NCBI GenBank assembly: GCA_034509735.1
Contig: JACGWO010000013.1
Span: 12,916,136-12,980,135 of the forward strand
DNA length: 64,000 bases
From: Sesamum alatum
Lineage: Eukaryota > Streptophyta > Magnoliopsida > Lamiales > Pedaliaceae
Direction: 5' to 3'
Shown: positions 10,725-23,191 of the stretch, in pieces
Layout of the letters: the number at the start of each line of letters is the position of its first letter
How positions within the stretch are numbered: the stretch's first letter is position 1
Notes under the pieces: model-generated
Seen by the model: the letters and a program-made list of their open reading frames with translations, nothing else
What the model was told of the DNA's origin: nothing
Database searches by the model: none
Position numbers and translations under genes: made by a program

Positions 10725-11130
10725 ATGTCTAAAAACTCATTATCAATCGTACTTGAGATAAACAAGTTTAATGGAACAAATTACAACGACTGGTTGCGTA
10801 ATCTGAGGATAGTCCTCGATTACGAGAACCAAGGCTATGTCATGGACAAGCTGTTTCCTCGGACATTGCCGGAAGGATCCACGCCAGAAGAACATGAGAC
10901 GTTAGAGACTTGGCATCAGGATAACCGAAAAGTCTGTAGCATCATACTTGCCTCTATGGCGAATGAGATTCATAAGCAGTATTGGAGGCTAGCCGATGTC
11001 CTTTCCATTATGGCTCGCCTGAAGGATTGCTATGTTGTCCCGGACCAGCATACTAGGTATGTCGCGACGAAGGCGTTCTTTGGAACCAAAATGACCGAGG
11101 TGTCCTCTGTACATGACCATGGGGTCAAGA
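10725..11130 (+). pseudogene. gag: gag, N-terminal part (element B)
   Basis: Starts at ATG 10725 (MSKNSLSIVLEINKFNGTNY), which matches the gag start of element C. It continues through NDWLRNLRIVLDYENQGYVMD and the capsid helices to VHDHGVKM, where S2 interrupts it at 11131. The frame is open until the insertion and resumes at 13108 after one copy of the CAAGA duplication. Confidence 0.9.
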
Positions 11131-13107
11131 TGTTAGAATAGGTGACCATGTAGCCAATCTTGGCAGGCAAAATGTAACCTATGTCTAGACAATTTCAGGG
11201 ATTTGATAAATTATTAATGAATAAAGAAGTGAAATTCATTTGGCATTACTTTGTTTGTGTTCACTTTATCTCCATTACATATCTGTTCACTACGCAAACA
11301 AAGCCCACGGACGGAAAACGCATTTCGGGACTGGGACTGCGCTTGGAGGTAGGTCCATGAAATCAGTCCCCCTGAATCAGTTCGGAAATCTCCAAGTCAA
11401 GGAATCTCGAAAATGGGTACCGAGATTCCCCTTGAGACTTGAACTAAGCATCTACTGTCGTATTTCATCGACGAGTGACGATGGTCGTCTAAGCAGTGTT
11501 AGTGGGTTAGCCTGCTAGGGAGCCGCTGACTGAGGTAACTCGCGGGAACCGTCTTACGGAGGACCATGAGTAGGATCGGCTAGGTATGATGTGTGTTCCC
11601 GGTTCCAACAGTACATGTCAAGTCCTTTGACTTGAGGAACTGCTGAGTTTACCTGTACATCAGAGCTATATCTTAGATATGGTGAGAGATTGCCAAGAAA
11701 CACTTGAGTAGTGATAAGCCATGTCTAGTGCAGCTCCGGTGTACAAGAGTGACAGTAGTTTCCAAGAAAGGATCTGTCTCCTATCAAAAGGCATTGACAG
11801 TTGAGTCTCACATATGCTCTATGTCTTGTCCCTAAAAATCTGTGGCGACAGTAACTGAATAGAAGGGAAGGTTTCCCTTGCGGCGTTTAGTAAGGACAGA
11901 CCGACACTTAAGGTCCAAAACGGGTACCTGCATTTTCCGTGCCCTAGACCCTAAGTGGTGGGACAGTAGACGGAAGGACAAGTGTACTGTTAGAGCCTAA
12001 ATGTTCATCCCCGAATATTCACCTAGTCTCTAGTGCCATGGACCGTTGCTAGATGGCCACCCATGGTAACGGGCGGATTCTAGGAATCCGATCAAGTCTA
12101 GTTGAAAGGTGAACCTAAAGAGTCACACACAATCCGCACACATTAAGTGTTTAATTTAGAATTAAATATTTCGAGAAATGGAATGATTAAAATGGATTTA
12201 ATCGGGTCCTTAATTTTCTTGGAAAGAGTTAATTCCTTTTATTAGATAAAAGGGATTAATCTAATAAATTAGATTTATTAGTAAATTAATTTAATGGGCC
12301 TAGAATAAATATTTATTATATTTATTTATTGCCTTTGGAATATTTAAATAGGTTTTAAACATTCCATTAAATTAAATTAATGGTTGAGATTAAAAGGAGA
12401 GATGGATGGCTAGGATTAATTTGACTAGGTCAAATTACTACTTTGACTAGGACTTTGACTAGGTCAAAATCCTAGTAAAATTAGTCTTCTTTAGAGTTGG
12501 AGTTTGAAGAGGATTAAACTCCTCCTCTATATATAGTCCTAGCCCCTCACCATAAGAGAGATGATGAAACTCCAACACACACATAACACACACACACTCT
12601 CTCTCGGTTTCCTCTCTCTCGTCCGCCACTCTCTCTCTCTCTCCAAGCTTTGTTCTTTTGTGTTAACAATTGAAAAAAAAGGAGGATTAATCCCGTTAAG
12701 TAATAACGTGTGATTGTTCCGTCCTCTCCAAATAAATACTTGTTCGTTCGCTAGCACGATGTGCAAGATACGTGGGAAGATTGCGTGTCATAATTTGGAG
12801 AATCTCACATACGAGATTTGGTGCAAATCGGGGACCAACGCGAGTACCGGTTAGAAGAGGAAAACGACGAACCGGTAATTCCCTTTTTACGTTTTTGTCT
12901 CTTCTTCTATTTTTCAAATCCTATAGCCTCCATGATTTCTTGCATGTGTTTTAATTCATGAGATACACCGAACACCCGGAACTTCAAGGGCACACCCCTT
13001 GAACGTGTTCTTTATTTTACGTATAAAGCATGTTTAAATTCTGTAATTTAATTTTATACCGCGCTTCCACATTCTCGCTATTTTCCGGGACAATCCACAA
13101 TCTTTCA
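11131..13107 (+). mobile_element. Solo LTR S2 (copia) in element B gag
   Basis: Begins TGTTAGAATAGGTGACC and ends CCACAATCTTTCA. Perfect 5-bp duplication CAAGA lies at 11126-11130 and 13108-13112, with no internal region, so it is a solo LTR. It resembles the A/S1 LTR with more differences. W-boxes and TATA are retained. Confidence 0.95.
12420..12535 (+). promoter_or_regulatory. Two inverted W-boxes and TATA box in S2
   Basis: TTTGACTAGGTCAAA at 12420-12434 and again at 12454-12468, a TTTGACTAG half-site between them, and TATATATA at 12528-12535. The solo LTR could act as an autonomous promoter reading into the rest of B gag. Confidence 0.6.
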
Positions 13108-13600
13108 CAAGATGCTCACCTTGGTGGAAAAACTCGAAGACCTCAAGGCAGGGCTCGATAACAAGACGTACAGTAATGTGATCCTTCAGTCACTCCCACC
13201 CTCCTTCAACCGATTCATTGTTAACTACAACATGAATACTTTTGAGAAGGGTATCCATGAGTTGATCAATATGTTGGTGCAATACGAGGCAACGATTAAG
13301 AAGTCTGCATTGTTGGTATTGTTTGGAGAAGCTTCAACTTCCAAGACGAAAGGCAAGGGTGCCGGACGTTGGAAAAGGAAGAAGGGAAAGAGAAAGGTCG
13401 TCAAAGCCGCTACCAACACTAAGAGTGTTCCCGTTGGCAAGGTGGGGAAAGGCAAAGGGAAAAGGAAGGTAACTCAAAGCAATAGTTGAGGGAAAATGAC
13501 ATATGTATTCATTGCCGTGAGAAAGGGCATTGGAAGAGGGATTGCCCCAAACTCCTGTCCAAGCAAGGTATTTTTGTGATTGAGGTTAATATGGTCACTA
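13108..13600 (+). pseudogene. gag: gag, C-terminal part with CCHC knuckle (element B)
   Basis: Resumes gag after S2: MLTLVEKLEDLKAGLDNKT, LQSLPPSFNRF and INMLVQYEAT, then a basic Lys/Gly tail. This frame stops with TGA at 13487-13489. The nucleocapsid knuckle CIHCREKGHWKRDC (about 13504-13545) is in another frame, so at least one indel separates them. Confidence 0.87.
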
Positions 13601-16600
13601 ACCCTGCCTCTTGGATATTAGATACTGGCTGTGGAGCTCACATTTGCAACGACTTGCAGGTGTTGAAAACATGCAGAAGGTTGAGTAGTGGTGAAATAGT
13701 CCTAAAGCTTGGAAATGGCAAGGCCATCTCGGCAGAAGCAATAGGATCCGCCACCTTAGTAGTTAGTGATCGTATTAGTATAGAGTTAGAGGAAGTTTAT
13801 TATGTACCTAGCATGATTAGAAACATCATTTCCATTCCATTGTTAGACAATAGTGGTTATGAGTTTTAAATCAATAAAAATTGTTTTTATTTGATGAAGG
13901 GTGGATTTACTCATCTGCTTGGTACGCTTAATGACGGTCTCTATATCTTACAACAAACAAATTTCTTCATGAATGCTCAACACAAACGTAAAGTAGATAA
14001 TGACAAGAACGCACGACTGTGACATGCAAGGCTAGGTCATATCTCCCAAGAAAGGATGAAGAAATTGGTAGACTCAAAGAACCTAGAGGTTGGGGATTTG
14101 AGTGATCTATCAACTTTTGAATCCTGCCTTAAAGGAAAATGACCAAGAAGCCCTTTGTAGGACAAAGCAGGTTTGCCATAGGTTTGTTGGACTTGGTCCA
14201 TACAGACGTGTGTGGACCACTAAGGACGCAAGCCCAAGGTGGGTTCTCCTACTTCATAACCTTCACCAATGATCATTTACTGTATGGTTATGTTTACCTA
14301 ATGAGGTACAAGTCTGAAGCTCTTGAGAGGTTTAAAGAATTCACACTTGAAGTCAAGAACCAAACCGGCTATAAAATTAAACTCCTGCGGCCAGACCAAG
14401 GCGACGAATACCTTAGTACTGAATTCCTTAATTCTCTCAAAGAAAATGGTATAGTCTCTGAATGGACACCTCCCGCGATACCGCAATTAAACGACGCATT
14501 TGAATGGAGGAATTGAACCGTGTTAGACATGGTCCGATCCATGATGAGTTTTATCGAATTACCATTATCTTTTTGGGGCTACGCTCTGGAAATCGCAGGC
14601 AGGTTGTTAAACTTAGCGCCGACCAGGGCAGTGACCCAAACACCATATGAGATATGGCACGGCAAGCCTGCATCTTACAACAACTTGAAAGTGTGGGGTA
14701 GCCCTGCATACGTCAAGAGGTTAGTGGGAGACAAGCTAGAATTAAAGTCTAGTTTGTGCAGGTTCATTGGATACCCTAAAGAAACTACAGGTTATTATTT
14801 CTATGACCCCTTGGAATAGAAGGTGTTTGTTTCAAGGAACACAGTATTCTTGGAACAAGGATTTCCAGTAGGTGTCCAACATGATGATTTGATCCTTCAG
14901 GGGTCAAGTGAGATAAATCAGTCATCGATTCCAGAAGCTGCGGATACCTCAACGAGAGGTTTCAGGATAGATACCCAACAGGTTGAGCGACCTCGCGAGA
15001 TTCAGCATGCCAGGCATGTCGAACAAGCTCAAGAGGAGCCAGCCACGGTACCTGAACCTTCAGCTCTTCTTATGTCTGCGCCCACAGTCACCACTAACGT
15101 TCCTGTCCTCTGTAGGTCAGCTAGAGTGTCTCGCCCTCCTCTGAGGTATGGCTTTCTAAGCGTGACCAGTCCATTGGACAAGGATCCTAAGACATATGGG
15201 GACGCGATGTCTGACATCGACTCGTGAAAATAGCTTGAGGCCATGAAAGCCGAAATGAACTCCACGAGCGAGAACCAAGTTTAGACACTTGTAGACCCAC
15301 CCAAAGGCATTAAACTAGTCGGGTGTAAATGGGTCTATAAGCGTAAACTTGGCGTTGATGGAGAAGTTACGACCTTCAAAGCTAGGCTAATGGCAAAAGG
15401 GTACACTCAACGACCCGGGGTCGACTTTGAGTATACCTATTCGCCAATGGCCATGGCTAAGTCCAATTGAATCCTGCTTGCCATAGCAGCATGGTATGAC
15501 TATGAAATATGGCAGATGGACATGAAAACGTCATTTCTCAACTGCTTCGTTGAGGAAAAGATCTACATAGATCAGCCGGAAGGATTCATGATTACTGGAG
15601 AAGAGCAGAAGGTCTTCCGTCTCCAAAAGTCCATCTATAGCCTCAAACAAGTGTCCCGTAGTTGGAGCATTCGCTTTGATGAAGTCATACGAGGTTATGA
15701 TTTCATCAAGAACGAATCCGACCCTTATGTGCACAAGAAAGTCAGTGGCAGCTTCATAGTGTTCGTAGTGCTTTATGTGGACGACATTCTACTCATAGGT
15801 AATGTTGTTAGAATGTTGAGTAACACAAGAGCATGGTTATCCACTCAATTTTTTATGAAGGATTTGGGTGAAGCCTCCTACATTCTAGGCATCTAGATCG
15901 TCAAGGACAGATCTAAGAGAATGTTAGGACTGACCTAAAACTCGTACATGGAGAAAATCCTGAAAAGGTTTCACATGGATAACTCCAAACAAGGTTTCCT
16001 TCCCATAAGGCATGGGATCAAGTTGTCCAAGAAACAGTCTCCTAAGACTGATGAGGAACTTGAAAGGATGAAGAACATCCCCTATGCTTCTGACGTAGGT
16101 AGCATCCAATATGTCGTCCACTGCATGAGACCTAACATCGCTTACGCCTTAAATGTAATGAGCATATATCAGTCCTGTGCAGGTGAGGCACATTCGAATG
16201 CGGTCAAGAATATCCTTAAGTACCTAAGGAGGACTAAGGAAATGTTCTTGGTCTATGGCAATAGAGAGTTAATCCTAGAAGGCTTCAGCGATGCAAGCTT
16301 CCAGGCGAATGCCGATGATGCCAAGTCTCAGACGGGTTATGTATTCAGGCTCAATGGTGGTGTGGTGGCATGGAAACGTTCCAAGCAAGCAACCACGGTT
16401 GGTTCTACCACTGAGGCTGAATACAAAGCAGCTTCAGAAGCTGCCAAAGAAGTGGTTTGGATGAGAAACTAAATCCAAGAGTTGGGTGTGGTGCCTAGCA
16501 TTGCCGAGCCCGTGGTTATCTTCTGTGATAACAACGGAGCGATATCGCAAGCAAAGGAACCGAGATCCTATCACCGATCCAAGCACATTCTTAGACGCTA

Positions 16601-16759
16601 CCACCTTTTGAGGGAAATGGCAGGAAGAGGTGATGTGCGGATGGACCGAGTTACCTCAGCAGACAACACAGCAGATCCATTGACAAAGCCTATGTCACAA
16701 ACTGCTCATCACAACATCTTGAGAAGATGGGGATTAGGCATATGGGCGATTGGCTTTAG
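13601..16759 (+). pseudogene. pol: pol: protease, integrase, reverse transcriptase, RNase H (element B, many stops)
   Basis: Protease motif LDTGCGAHICND is at about 13618-13655. The first integrase Cys of the CESC finger is Phe here. Integrase core HTDVCGP and a degraded FTNDHLLYGY follow, RPDQGDEYLS keeps the second Asp, and the frame stops at 14514. Integrase C-terminus YEIWHGKPASYNNLKVWG ends in a TAG at 14817; the linker is open to 15227. Reverse transcriptase keeps MDMKTSFLN and YVDDILL but has stops at about 15225, 15468 and 15894. RNase H keeps FSDASFQ, STTEAEY and FCDNNGAI with a stop at about 16470. This is a dead, relatively old copy. Confidence 0.92.
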
Positions 16760-16762
16760 GTC

Positions 16763-16773
16763 AAGTGGGAGAT
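16763..16773 (+). other. Polypurine tract of element B
   Basis: AAGTGGGAGAT immediately precedes TGTTAGAATAGG, as in element A. Confidence 0.85.
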
Positions 16774-18775
16774 TGTTAGAATAGGTGACTATGAAGCCAG
16801 TCTGATTAGACTAAATGTAACCTATGTCTGAACAATTTTAGAGTTTTAATAAATTATAATGAATAAGAAAGTGATATTCATTTGGCTTATACTTTGTTTG
16901 TGTTCACTTTACTGTTTTATTATAACTGTTCCCTGCACAAGCAAAGCCCACAGATTGAAATCACATTCCGGGAAACTCAAACTATGCATTAGATGGTAGG
17001 TTCATGAAATCAGTTTCGTCGGATCGGTCTAAAATACTCCAAGTCAAGGAATCTCGAGATAGGGCATCGAGAATCCATTTGAGACTTGCACTAAGCATCT
17101 GCATCGTGTTTCATCGACAAGTGACGAGGCTCGTCACGCATGCAGTGTTAGTGGGTCAGCCAGGCAGGTGACTGCGGACTGAGATGACTCGCGGGAATCG
17201 TCATATGGAAGACCTCGAGTAGGGTCAGTCAGGTATGACTTCTGTTCCCGGTTCCAACAGTACAAGTTGATCCTTGGACTTGAGGGATTGTTGTGTTCAC
17301 CTGCACACCGTGCCTGTATCCTAGGTATGGCGAGAGGCTGCCAAGTTGTAGTTACTGAGTAGTCATAAGCCCTATTTAGTATAGTCAAGATGTGTAGCGT
17401 GACAATAGATTCCGAGAGATGATCCATCTCCTGTCAGAAGGCTGATAGTGATATCTCACTTTACTCTAAGACTCGTCCCTTATAAATCTTTGGCCATAGT
17501 AACTGAATAAAAGGGTAAGACCCCTGTGATGTTTAGTATGGACGAGGCAAAGCTTAAGTCTAAGATGGGCACCTACGTTTCCATGCCCTAGACCCTAAGT
17601 GGTCAGATTGCAGATGGAAGGATAAAAGTATTGTAGAGCCTAAATGTTCACACCACGCACATTCACCTAGTCTCTAGTGCCATAGACCGTTGCTAGACGA
17701 CCACCCATGGTAATGAACGAATTCCTATCATAGGATGGTTGGGAATTCGACCAAGTCCAGCTGAGGGTGAACATAAAGAGTCACACACAATCCGCACACA
17801 TAAAGGTATATAATTTAGAATTAAATTTGGAGAGGTAGAGCGATTAAATTGTATTTAATCGGCTTTCCTTTTTCTTGGGATGTTGATTCCTTTAATTAGA
17901 TTAAAGGAAATTAACTAAATAAATAAATTACATTTATTGGAATAGATTATGTAGGCTTAAAATAAGTATTATTAATTATTTTATTTATTTATAGCCCCAT
18001 GGATTATTTAAATAGGATTTAAATATTCCATGAAATAAATGAATGGTTGAGATTAAAGAGGAGAGATGGATGACTAGGATTGGTTTGACCAAACTAAAAC
18101 CTAGTTTGACTAGGACTTTGACTAGGTCAAAATCCTAGTCAAATTAAAGTTCCAAAGTTTGAGTTTGAAGTGGAATAGGATTCCTCCTCTATAAATACTC
18201 CTAGGGTTTCACTTTAAAAAGATGATGATAATTCAAGAAACACACACACACACCTCTCTCGTCCTCTTTCCTCTTGCTCGGCTATTCCCCCTTTCCCAAG
18301 AATTATTTTGGTTCTTTTGTTTTATACAATTGAACCTAAGGAGGATTGATCACGTTAATTCATAACGTTCGGTCGATCCATCCTCTCTAAATTATATACA
18401 CTTGATTTTTCGCTAGCACAAGGATCAAGATACGTGGGCGGATTGCGTGTACGATTTAGAGGGTCTCAATTCAAGATCTTGGTTCAAAATAGGGAACAAT
18501 GCAAGTAGCGGTTTGAAGACAAAACGACAACCGGGTAGGCTACTACGTTTTGGTATTTTCGATTTGTACAACCCTATGGCCTCCATGATTTGTATGTTCT
18601 TTATTTTATTCATGAGATACACCGAATGCCCGGGAGGTTCAAGGGAACACTCCTTGAACGTGTACTTTTAATTCATGTTTGAGCATGCTTTAAATTTTGT
18701 AAATTCCTTTTTTATATCGCGCTTCCGCATTCGCGTTCCTCCCGGGACGATCCACACGCCTACTATAGGCTTTTA
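16774..18775 (+). repeat. 3' LTR of element B (2002 bp)
   Basis: Begins TGTTAGAATAGGTGACTATG and ends ...TAGGCTTTTA (canonical CA mutated to TA), matching the 5' LTR end TAGGCTTTCA. It contains an inverted W-box at 18117-18131, half-sites near 18084 and 18104, and TATAAATA at 18190-18197. Confidence 0.94.
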
Positions 18776-19240
18776 GTTGAAGCACAATTGACAAGTTGTA
18801 GATTGAAACAAGGAGAAAAGGTATGTAAACCCCTTACATGCAATGTGTATATGGCTTGAAAATCATTTTTTTTTTCTAGAAAAATTCTTTAAAATGATGA
18901 GTGTTTTAGTACATGTCTACTTTGATTTGTTTTTGTTAGTCGAGGGTTTTGTATTTAGGTTGTAATCCGACTTTTTTTTTTGTGATTTTCTGAATAATAG
19001 GGTTTTATGTTGTTATTTTAAGGTATTATTAGCTTTCATTATGGTGTTTTTAGTAAAACCCCCAATTTTGAGGTACACACCCATAAGAAAATTTCAGAGT
19101 TTTTGGTGAAATAAAGGTCATATGTGTTGTCTAATGAAAGGCTTTTTGCTTTACACCATGATGTATGCTTTATAAGTATTTCATTTTTGTTGTCATGGTT
19201 TTCTGTTTTTGAGGATCCTTTTTATTTGTCATGTTTGCAG
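18776..19240 (+). other. MULE 5' flank or intron, no coding region recognised
   Basis: AT-rich with T-runs. A plausible splice donor (AAG|GTATGT, about 18818) and a pyrimidine-rich acceptor (TTTGCAG, 19234-19240) bracket it, which would fit an intron of the transposase gene. The short exon to the left could not be joined in frame with the next exon, so this is tentative. Confidence 0.35.
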
Positions 19241-20145
19241 TGATGAAGATGGTAGATTATATAATTTTACTGTGGACTATTTGGGTGAAAAATACAAGAT
19301 GTTAAATGTGAACTCATCTGGTTATAGATATGAAGATTTGTTGGATGATTTGTGTGATAAAGTGTTAAAGCATGTACATGATATTGATCATTTGTGGGTC
19401 TTAATGTCTTATTCTAAAAAAGATGATCCAATTAAGAGGTTTATTCTTGGGAGGAATGATAATACTATCTCTAAGATTTTTAAAAAGTACTCAAACACTG
19501 GTGAAATTGATTTGTTTGTGAAATCCTTAGAGGATCAGGAGTATAATCAATTAGATGATAGTGAGGATGATAAGGGAGATGATGCGGCTAATTTGGATAG
19601 TGAAGATTCAGATTTTGTTGCTAATAGTGCTGGAGAATCAGATGATCCTCAAGTTTCTTTTGATGATGAAGATGATGATTGTTTGGATGGTGGTGGTAAC
19701 TTATCTGAATATGAATCTGACGACCATTGTGAGCCTATGCATAGTTCTGATGAAGAATTTGGTGATGATCCTTGGAGTGGGAGATTGGGTAGAGATGAAG
19801 AGGAGTTTCATTTAGAACCTGAGAAAAAACTAAAGCTTGACACCGGAATGGTTTTTAGTGACATTGGAGGATTCATGTTTCCATTATGCAAGATAACTTG
19901 AGCTTCATGATCCAGACCTATAACCCAGAACATACCTGTGTGATGGTTGACCAAATAAGAGAGGCATATTCTACATGGTTGGGGTCCAAATTAGTTGATG
20001 TTTTGAGGGAGAACCCTCAAATGAAGCCCAAAGGCATTAGGCATGAATTGAAACAATATGGTGTAACTCCACTGTACATGCAGTTATATCAGGCAAAAAG
20101 GAGAGCAATTGATATCATTGAGGGGAATCATGGAGAGTCTTATTG
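19241..20145 (+). pseudogene. Mutator-like (MuDR) transposase, N-terminal and DNA-binding part
   Basis: After the putative acceptor at 19240, an open frame to 19901 encodes a PB1-like N-terminus (YLGEKYKMLNVNSSGYRYED), then a long Asp/Glu-rich acidic stretch (19550-19815) and MVFSDIGGF, the start of the MuDR DNA-binding domain. A deletion and frame change follow. Then 19886-20149 gives the distal part of that domain, IQTYNPEHTC, and the following helical region with MKPKGIRHELKQYGV and YQAKRRAIDIIEG. The order is that of plant MULE transposases, which carry a MuDR/DBD_Tnp_Mut domain before the DDE core. Both ends are cut by copia insertions, B on the left and C on the right. Confidence 0.82.
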
Positions 20146-20799
20146 CTGAGTCCTTTAATCATTGGGTTGGTGAGCTTAGTCCTAAGCCCGTCTTAACATT
20201 GCTTGATAGTTTGAGGGCAAAACTTATGAACAGGCTTCAGATACGATATGAGAGAAGGTGTAGATGGGACAATGTTGTTACACCTTTTGTGTTGAAAAAC
20301 TGAACACGGTGAAAGAAGAATCTAGACAATGCAAGTTGTGGGTTGCTAGTTGCAATCAATTTCAAGTCCAAGACAAAATACACTCTTTACACTATCAGCT
20401 TGGATGCTTGGAGTTGTGATTGTAGAGTTTGGGAAGTAACAAGCATTCCATGTCGACATGCAACATTGGCTATAGCATACAAGAGAGACAAGCTTGAGAG
20501 TTTACCCACCCTAGCTTTTCAAAAGAAAATTACAAGAAACTTATAGTCATATGATCCAAGCAATTCCTGACCCTCAATTCTAGCTTCCAATGACACTTGA
20601 ACCTGCCACTATACCCCCACCTCTTAAAACATTACCACGTAGACCTAAAGTGAACAGAAAAAGAGAGGTCGGAGAAGATGGAGATGTTAAGAGATTTGGA
20701 CCTATCAAGTGCAGTAGATGCTTTGAATTGGGTCATAACACTAGAACATGTCAAAGAGCACCTGTCAGAGAAAGAAAGAAATGAAGAAGTTCTCAACAG
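20146..20799 (+). pseudogene. MULE transposase C-terminal part: SWIM and CCHC fingers, DDE core missing
   Basis: Directly after the DNA-binding region the sequence jumps to the post-catalytic part, ESFNHWVGELSPKPVLTLLD, so the whole DDE catalytic domain (normally roughly 250-300 residues) is deleted at about 20130-20150. A stop follows at 20303. Next comes a SWIM finger with Cys codons at 20415, 20421 and 20451 and His at 20457 (C-x-C-x9-C-x-H). Then a CCHC knuckle, KCSRCFELGHNTRTC, lies at about 20706-20751, with a TGA at 20782. Not catalytically active on its own. Confidence 0.85.
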
Positions 20800-20882
20800 G
20801 TTGTTATTGTTAAATTAACATGTTTTTTTTTTTTTTTTGTTGTTATTACATCCTCTATATGTAAATTTTGTATGTTTTGTAG
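20800..20882 (+). other. Putative intron of MULE gene
   Basis: GT donor after CTCAACAG, a T-run, and AG acceptor in TGTTTTGTAG. Removal joins the SWIM/CCHC exon to a 27-nt exon in frame. Splicing is predicted only from boundaries and frame. Confidence 0.45.
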
Positions 20883-20909
20883 GATACTGTACCTAAAGGA
20901 TCTCAACAG
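20883..20909 (+). pseudogene. Putative 27-nt internal exon of MULE gene
   Basis: Nine codons (DTVPKGSQQ) between two introns that have the same acceptor context (TATGTTTTGTAG). It ends with CTCAACAG, the same eight bases that precede the first donor, suggesting a small duplication created this exon. Confidence 0.4.
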
Positions 20910-20975
20910 GTTTGCCTCGATTCTTCTTTCATTAGCATATGATGATTTTGTTGGACTAAATTGTATGTTTTGTAG
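20910..20975 (+). other. Putative intron of MULE gene
   Basis: GT donor after CTCAACAG and AG acceptor in TATGTTTTGTAG. Its 3' end resembles that of the preceding intron. Removal puts the next exon in frame with the open frame beyond element C. Confidence 0.4.
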
Positions 20976-20984
20976 GCTTACATG

Positions 20985-23171
20985 TGAAGGACAAGCGGAT
21001 CCACCCGAGAGCGCGAGCGGAAGCGAGAAAGCGTAAAATAGTGCGTAAATTTAAATCAAATTTAAATAAACGTGTCCCAAGGGGTGTACCCTTGGGTGCT
21101 CAACCGGGCATTCGATGTAGGATGTATTAATGTTTAAAACATACATATAACACATAGGGCATAGATAAAAAGTTAAAACTATCAAAGTGTAATAAAATCA
21201 TTACCTTTGATGATGTTACGTATGCTCGGCTACTTGCGTTGTTCCTTCTCTGAATGCTCATGAAATCCAAATGTATGGATTCTCCAAAGGTGATCCACAC
21301 CACACCGGAAGAAACACACGTTTTGTTTGCTAGAAGAAAACGGGTTTAGGAAGGAATCGGTTCAAGAGAAAAACACTATCAATTAGTGTTCTCTTAAACC
21401 TACTTTGTTCTTCCTTTTGATTCAAAATCAAGTGAAGAACACAAGTGGGAAGGGAGAGAGATGGCCGAGAGTGAGAGAGGAGAGAGGGCTGAATTTTTAG
21501 TCTTCTTTTTCCTTGAAAAAGATGAATAATGATTCTATTTCACAAGGTGTTGTATATACTAATATATATACATAATTAATGTGATTATTGGAATGTGTCT
21601 AGGTTCATCCAAGGATGTCTAGATATATCCCAATCAATCACCATTAATTCTTCAATCAAGCTTACCAACTTTTAAGGTATAATCAAATCATACCAAAAGG
21701 GAAGGGTTTGATTGGAGTTGATTTGTCTCTTACCAAAAGACATAAGTCAATCCCCACCTTACATGGAACATGGCTGAATTTTGCTTCCTCCAAGGGAGCA
21801 TTTAGGCCATGCTCATTATGGAAAGAAGTCCAACTTCTTCCTATTCCAAAGTAGGAATTATTTCTCCTCTCGGGTCAAAATTTAACGGACCGGGTTTTAT
21901 CGTAATCCAATTACAATGAACCCAAAATTTCCAACTTAATGTCCACTTAAATTATTCCCGTTGGTCTTTTAATCCAATCAAAAGATCCAACATCTTGACT
22001 TTCCATAATTAATCGATAAATCTAATTTACAGATTAAACGAGGGCCCGATACAATATCGGCCCGTCCATCCAATGGACTATCCCTTAAGTAATCCAATTA
22101 CTTATTTATCCTTCGAGATTGACTCCAAGTCAATCTCTCAACCTTCTCGGTGATTTTTGTGTGTGACCCTTTAGGTCCACCCTCAGCTAGACTTGGGCCC
22201 GTGTCCCACAATGGCCCGTTACCATGGGTGGCCGTCTAGCAACGGTCTATGGCACTAGAGACTAGGTGAATATTGGCGTGAACATTTAGGCGCCAATTCC
22301 GTACGGGTACGGTTCTTCCGTCTACCGTTCCCCTCCTTTGTCTAGGGTATGGAATTGGGCGTCGGTTCCCATTCTTGACTAGGCATCTATGCTTAATACT
22401 CGAGACTATGTATGCTTCATTGCGTCGACGCAAGAAACCATTGCCTATTCGACCAACCACTATGGCCACAGCTTTAAACAGCATGAACGTGTTTCCGAGT
22501 GCATAGGAGATACCTCTGTCAGATACTGACAGGGTATAGATCCTTTTCTTGGAATCCACCGTCCTCGCTATACATTCCGACTGCACTGGACTAGGCTTAT
22601 AATGATCATCTTACAGAATGATCACCTCTCGCCAGATCCAAGTTACAGTCGTCCTGTGCACGCGACTGCCATGATTCCTCAAGTCTGAGGACTACTCCCG
22701 TACTATCAGAACCGGACTCTCATATGAGGATCTCCGCGAGTCAGTCCAGTCGGCTCGACCCCAGTCGACCAACCCATCAAGATCGTGTAGGCGTCCCACG
22801 CCTGTCGCCGATGAAAACGGCACTCATCCAATGAAAAAGACTCTTGATGCAAGTCTGAATAGGACTCTCAATGCCCTGTCTCGAGATCCTCGACTTGGAA
22901 CATTTCAGACCCAACTCTCAATCAGTTGGTTTCATGACCACTATCCAATGCGTGGCCCAACTGCATGAGTTGTTAACCGTGGTCTGTGGGCTTTGTTGCG
23001 ATATAAGTAAAACACCGGTTTAACATATGTGAAATGAGCGCAACAAAGTAAGCACCAAAAGTGACGAACACTAATTTTATTCATCACATAATAATATTAC
23101 ATTTACATCAAAGTTGTTGAATAGGTTAAAAATCGCCAAACCTATTGGCTTTCTGGTTACCTATTCTAACA
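20985..23171 (-). repeat. 3' LTR of element C (2187 bp)
   Basis: On the minus strand starts TGTTAGAATAGGTAACCAG right after the polypurine tract and ends GCTTGTCCTTCA. It pairs with 28990-31198 along its whole length. GATTGACTCCAAGTCAATC at 22117-22135 is a near-palindrome with inverted TTGAC cores. Confidence 0.95.
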
Positions 23172-23182
23172 ATCTCCCACTT
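23172..23182 (-). other. Polypurine tract of element C
   Basis: Minus strand AAGTGGGAGAT, directly before the 3' LTR start at 23171. Confidence 0.85.
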
Positions 23183-23191
23183 GACCTAAAG

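Larger units (their letters stand above)
7789..18775 (+). mobile_element. Ty1/copia element B, hosting elements A and S2
   Basis: The retained part of the 5' LTR (7789-8774) is followed by a tRNA-iMet primer site, a long leader, gag (split by S2), pol, a polypurine tract and a complete 3' LTR (16774-18775). The first half of the 5' LTR lies upstream of the window, separated by insertion of A. Pol has many in-frame stops and frameshifts, more than A, so B is older than A. The base after the 3' LTR starts GTTGA, the candidate right target duplication. B sits at the edge of the MULE pseudogene that starts at 18776. Confidence 0.92.
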
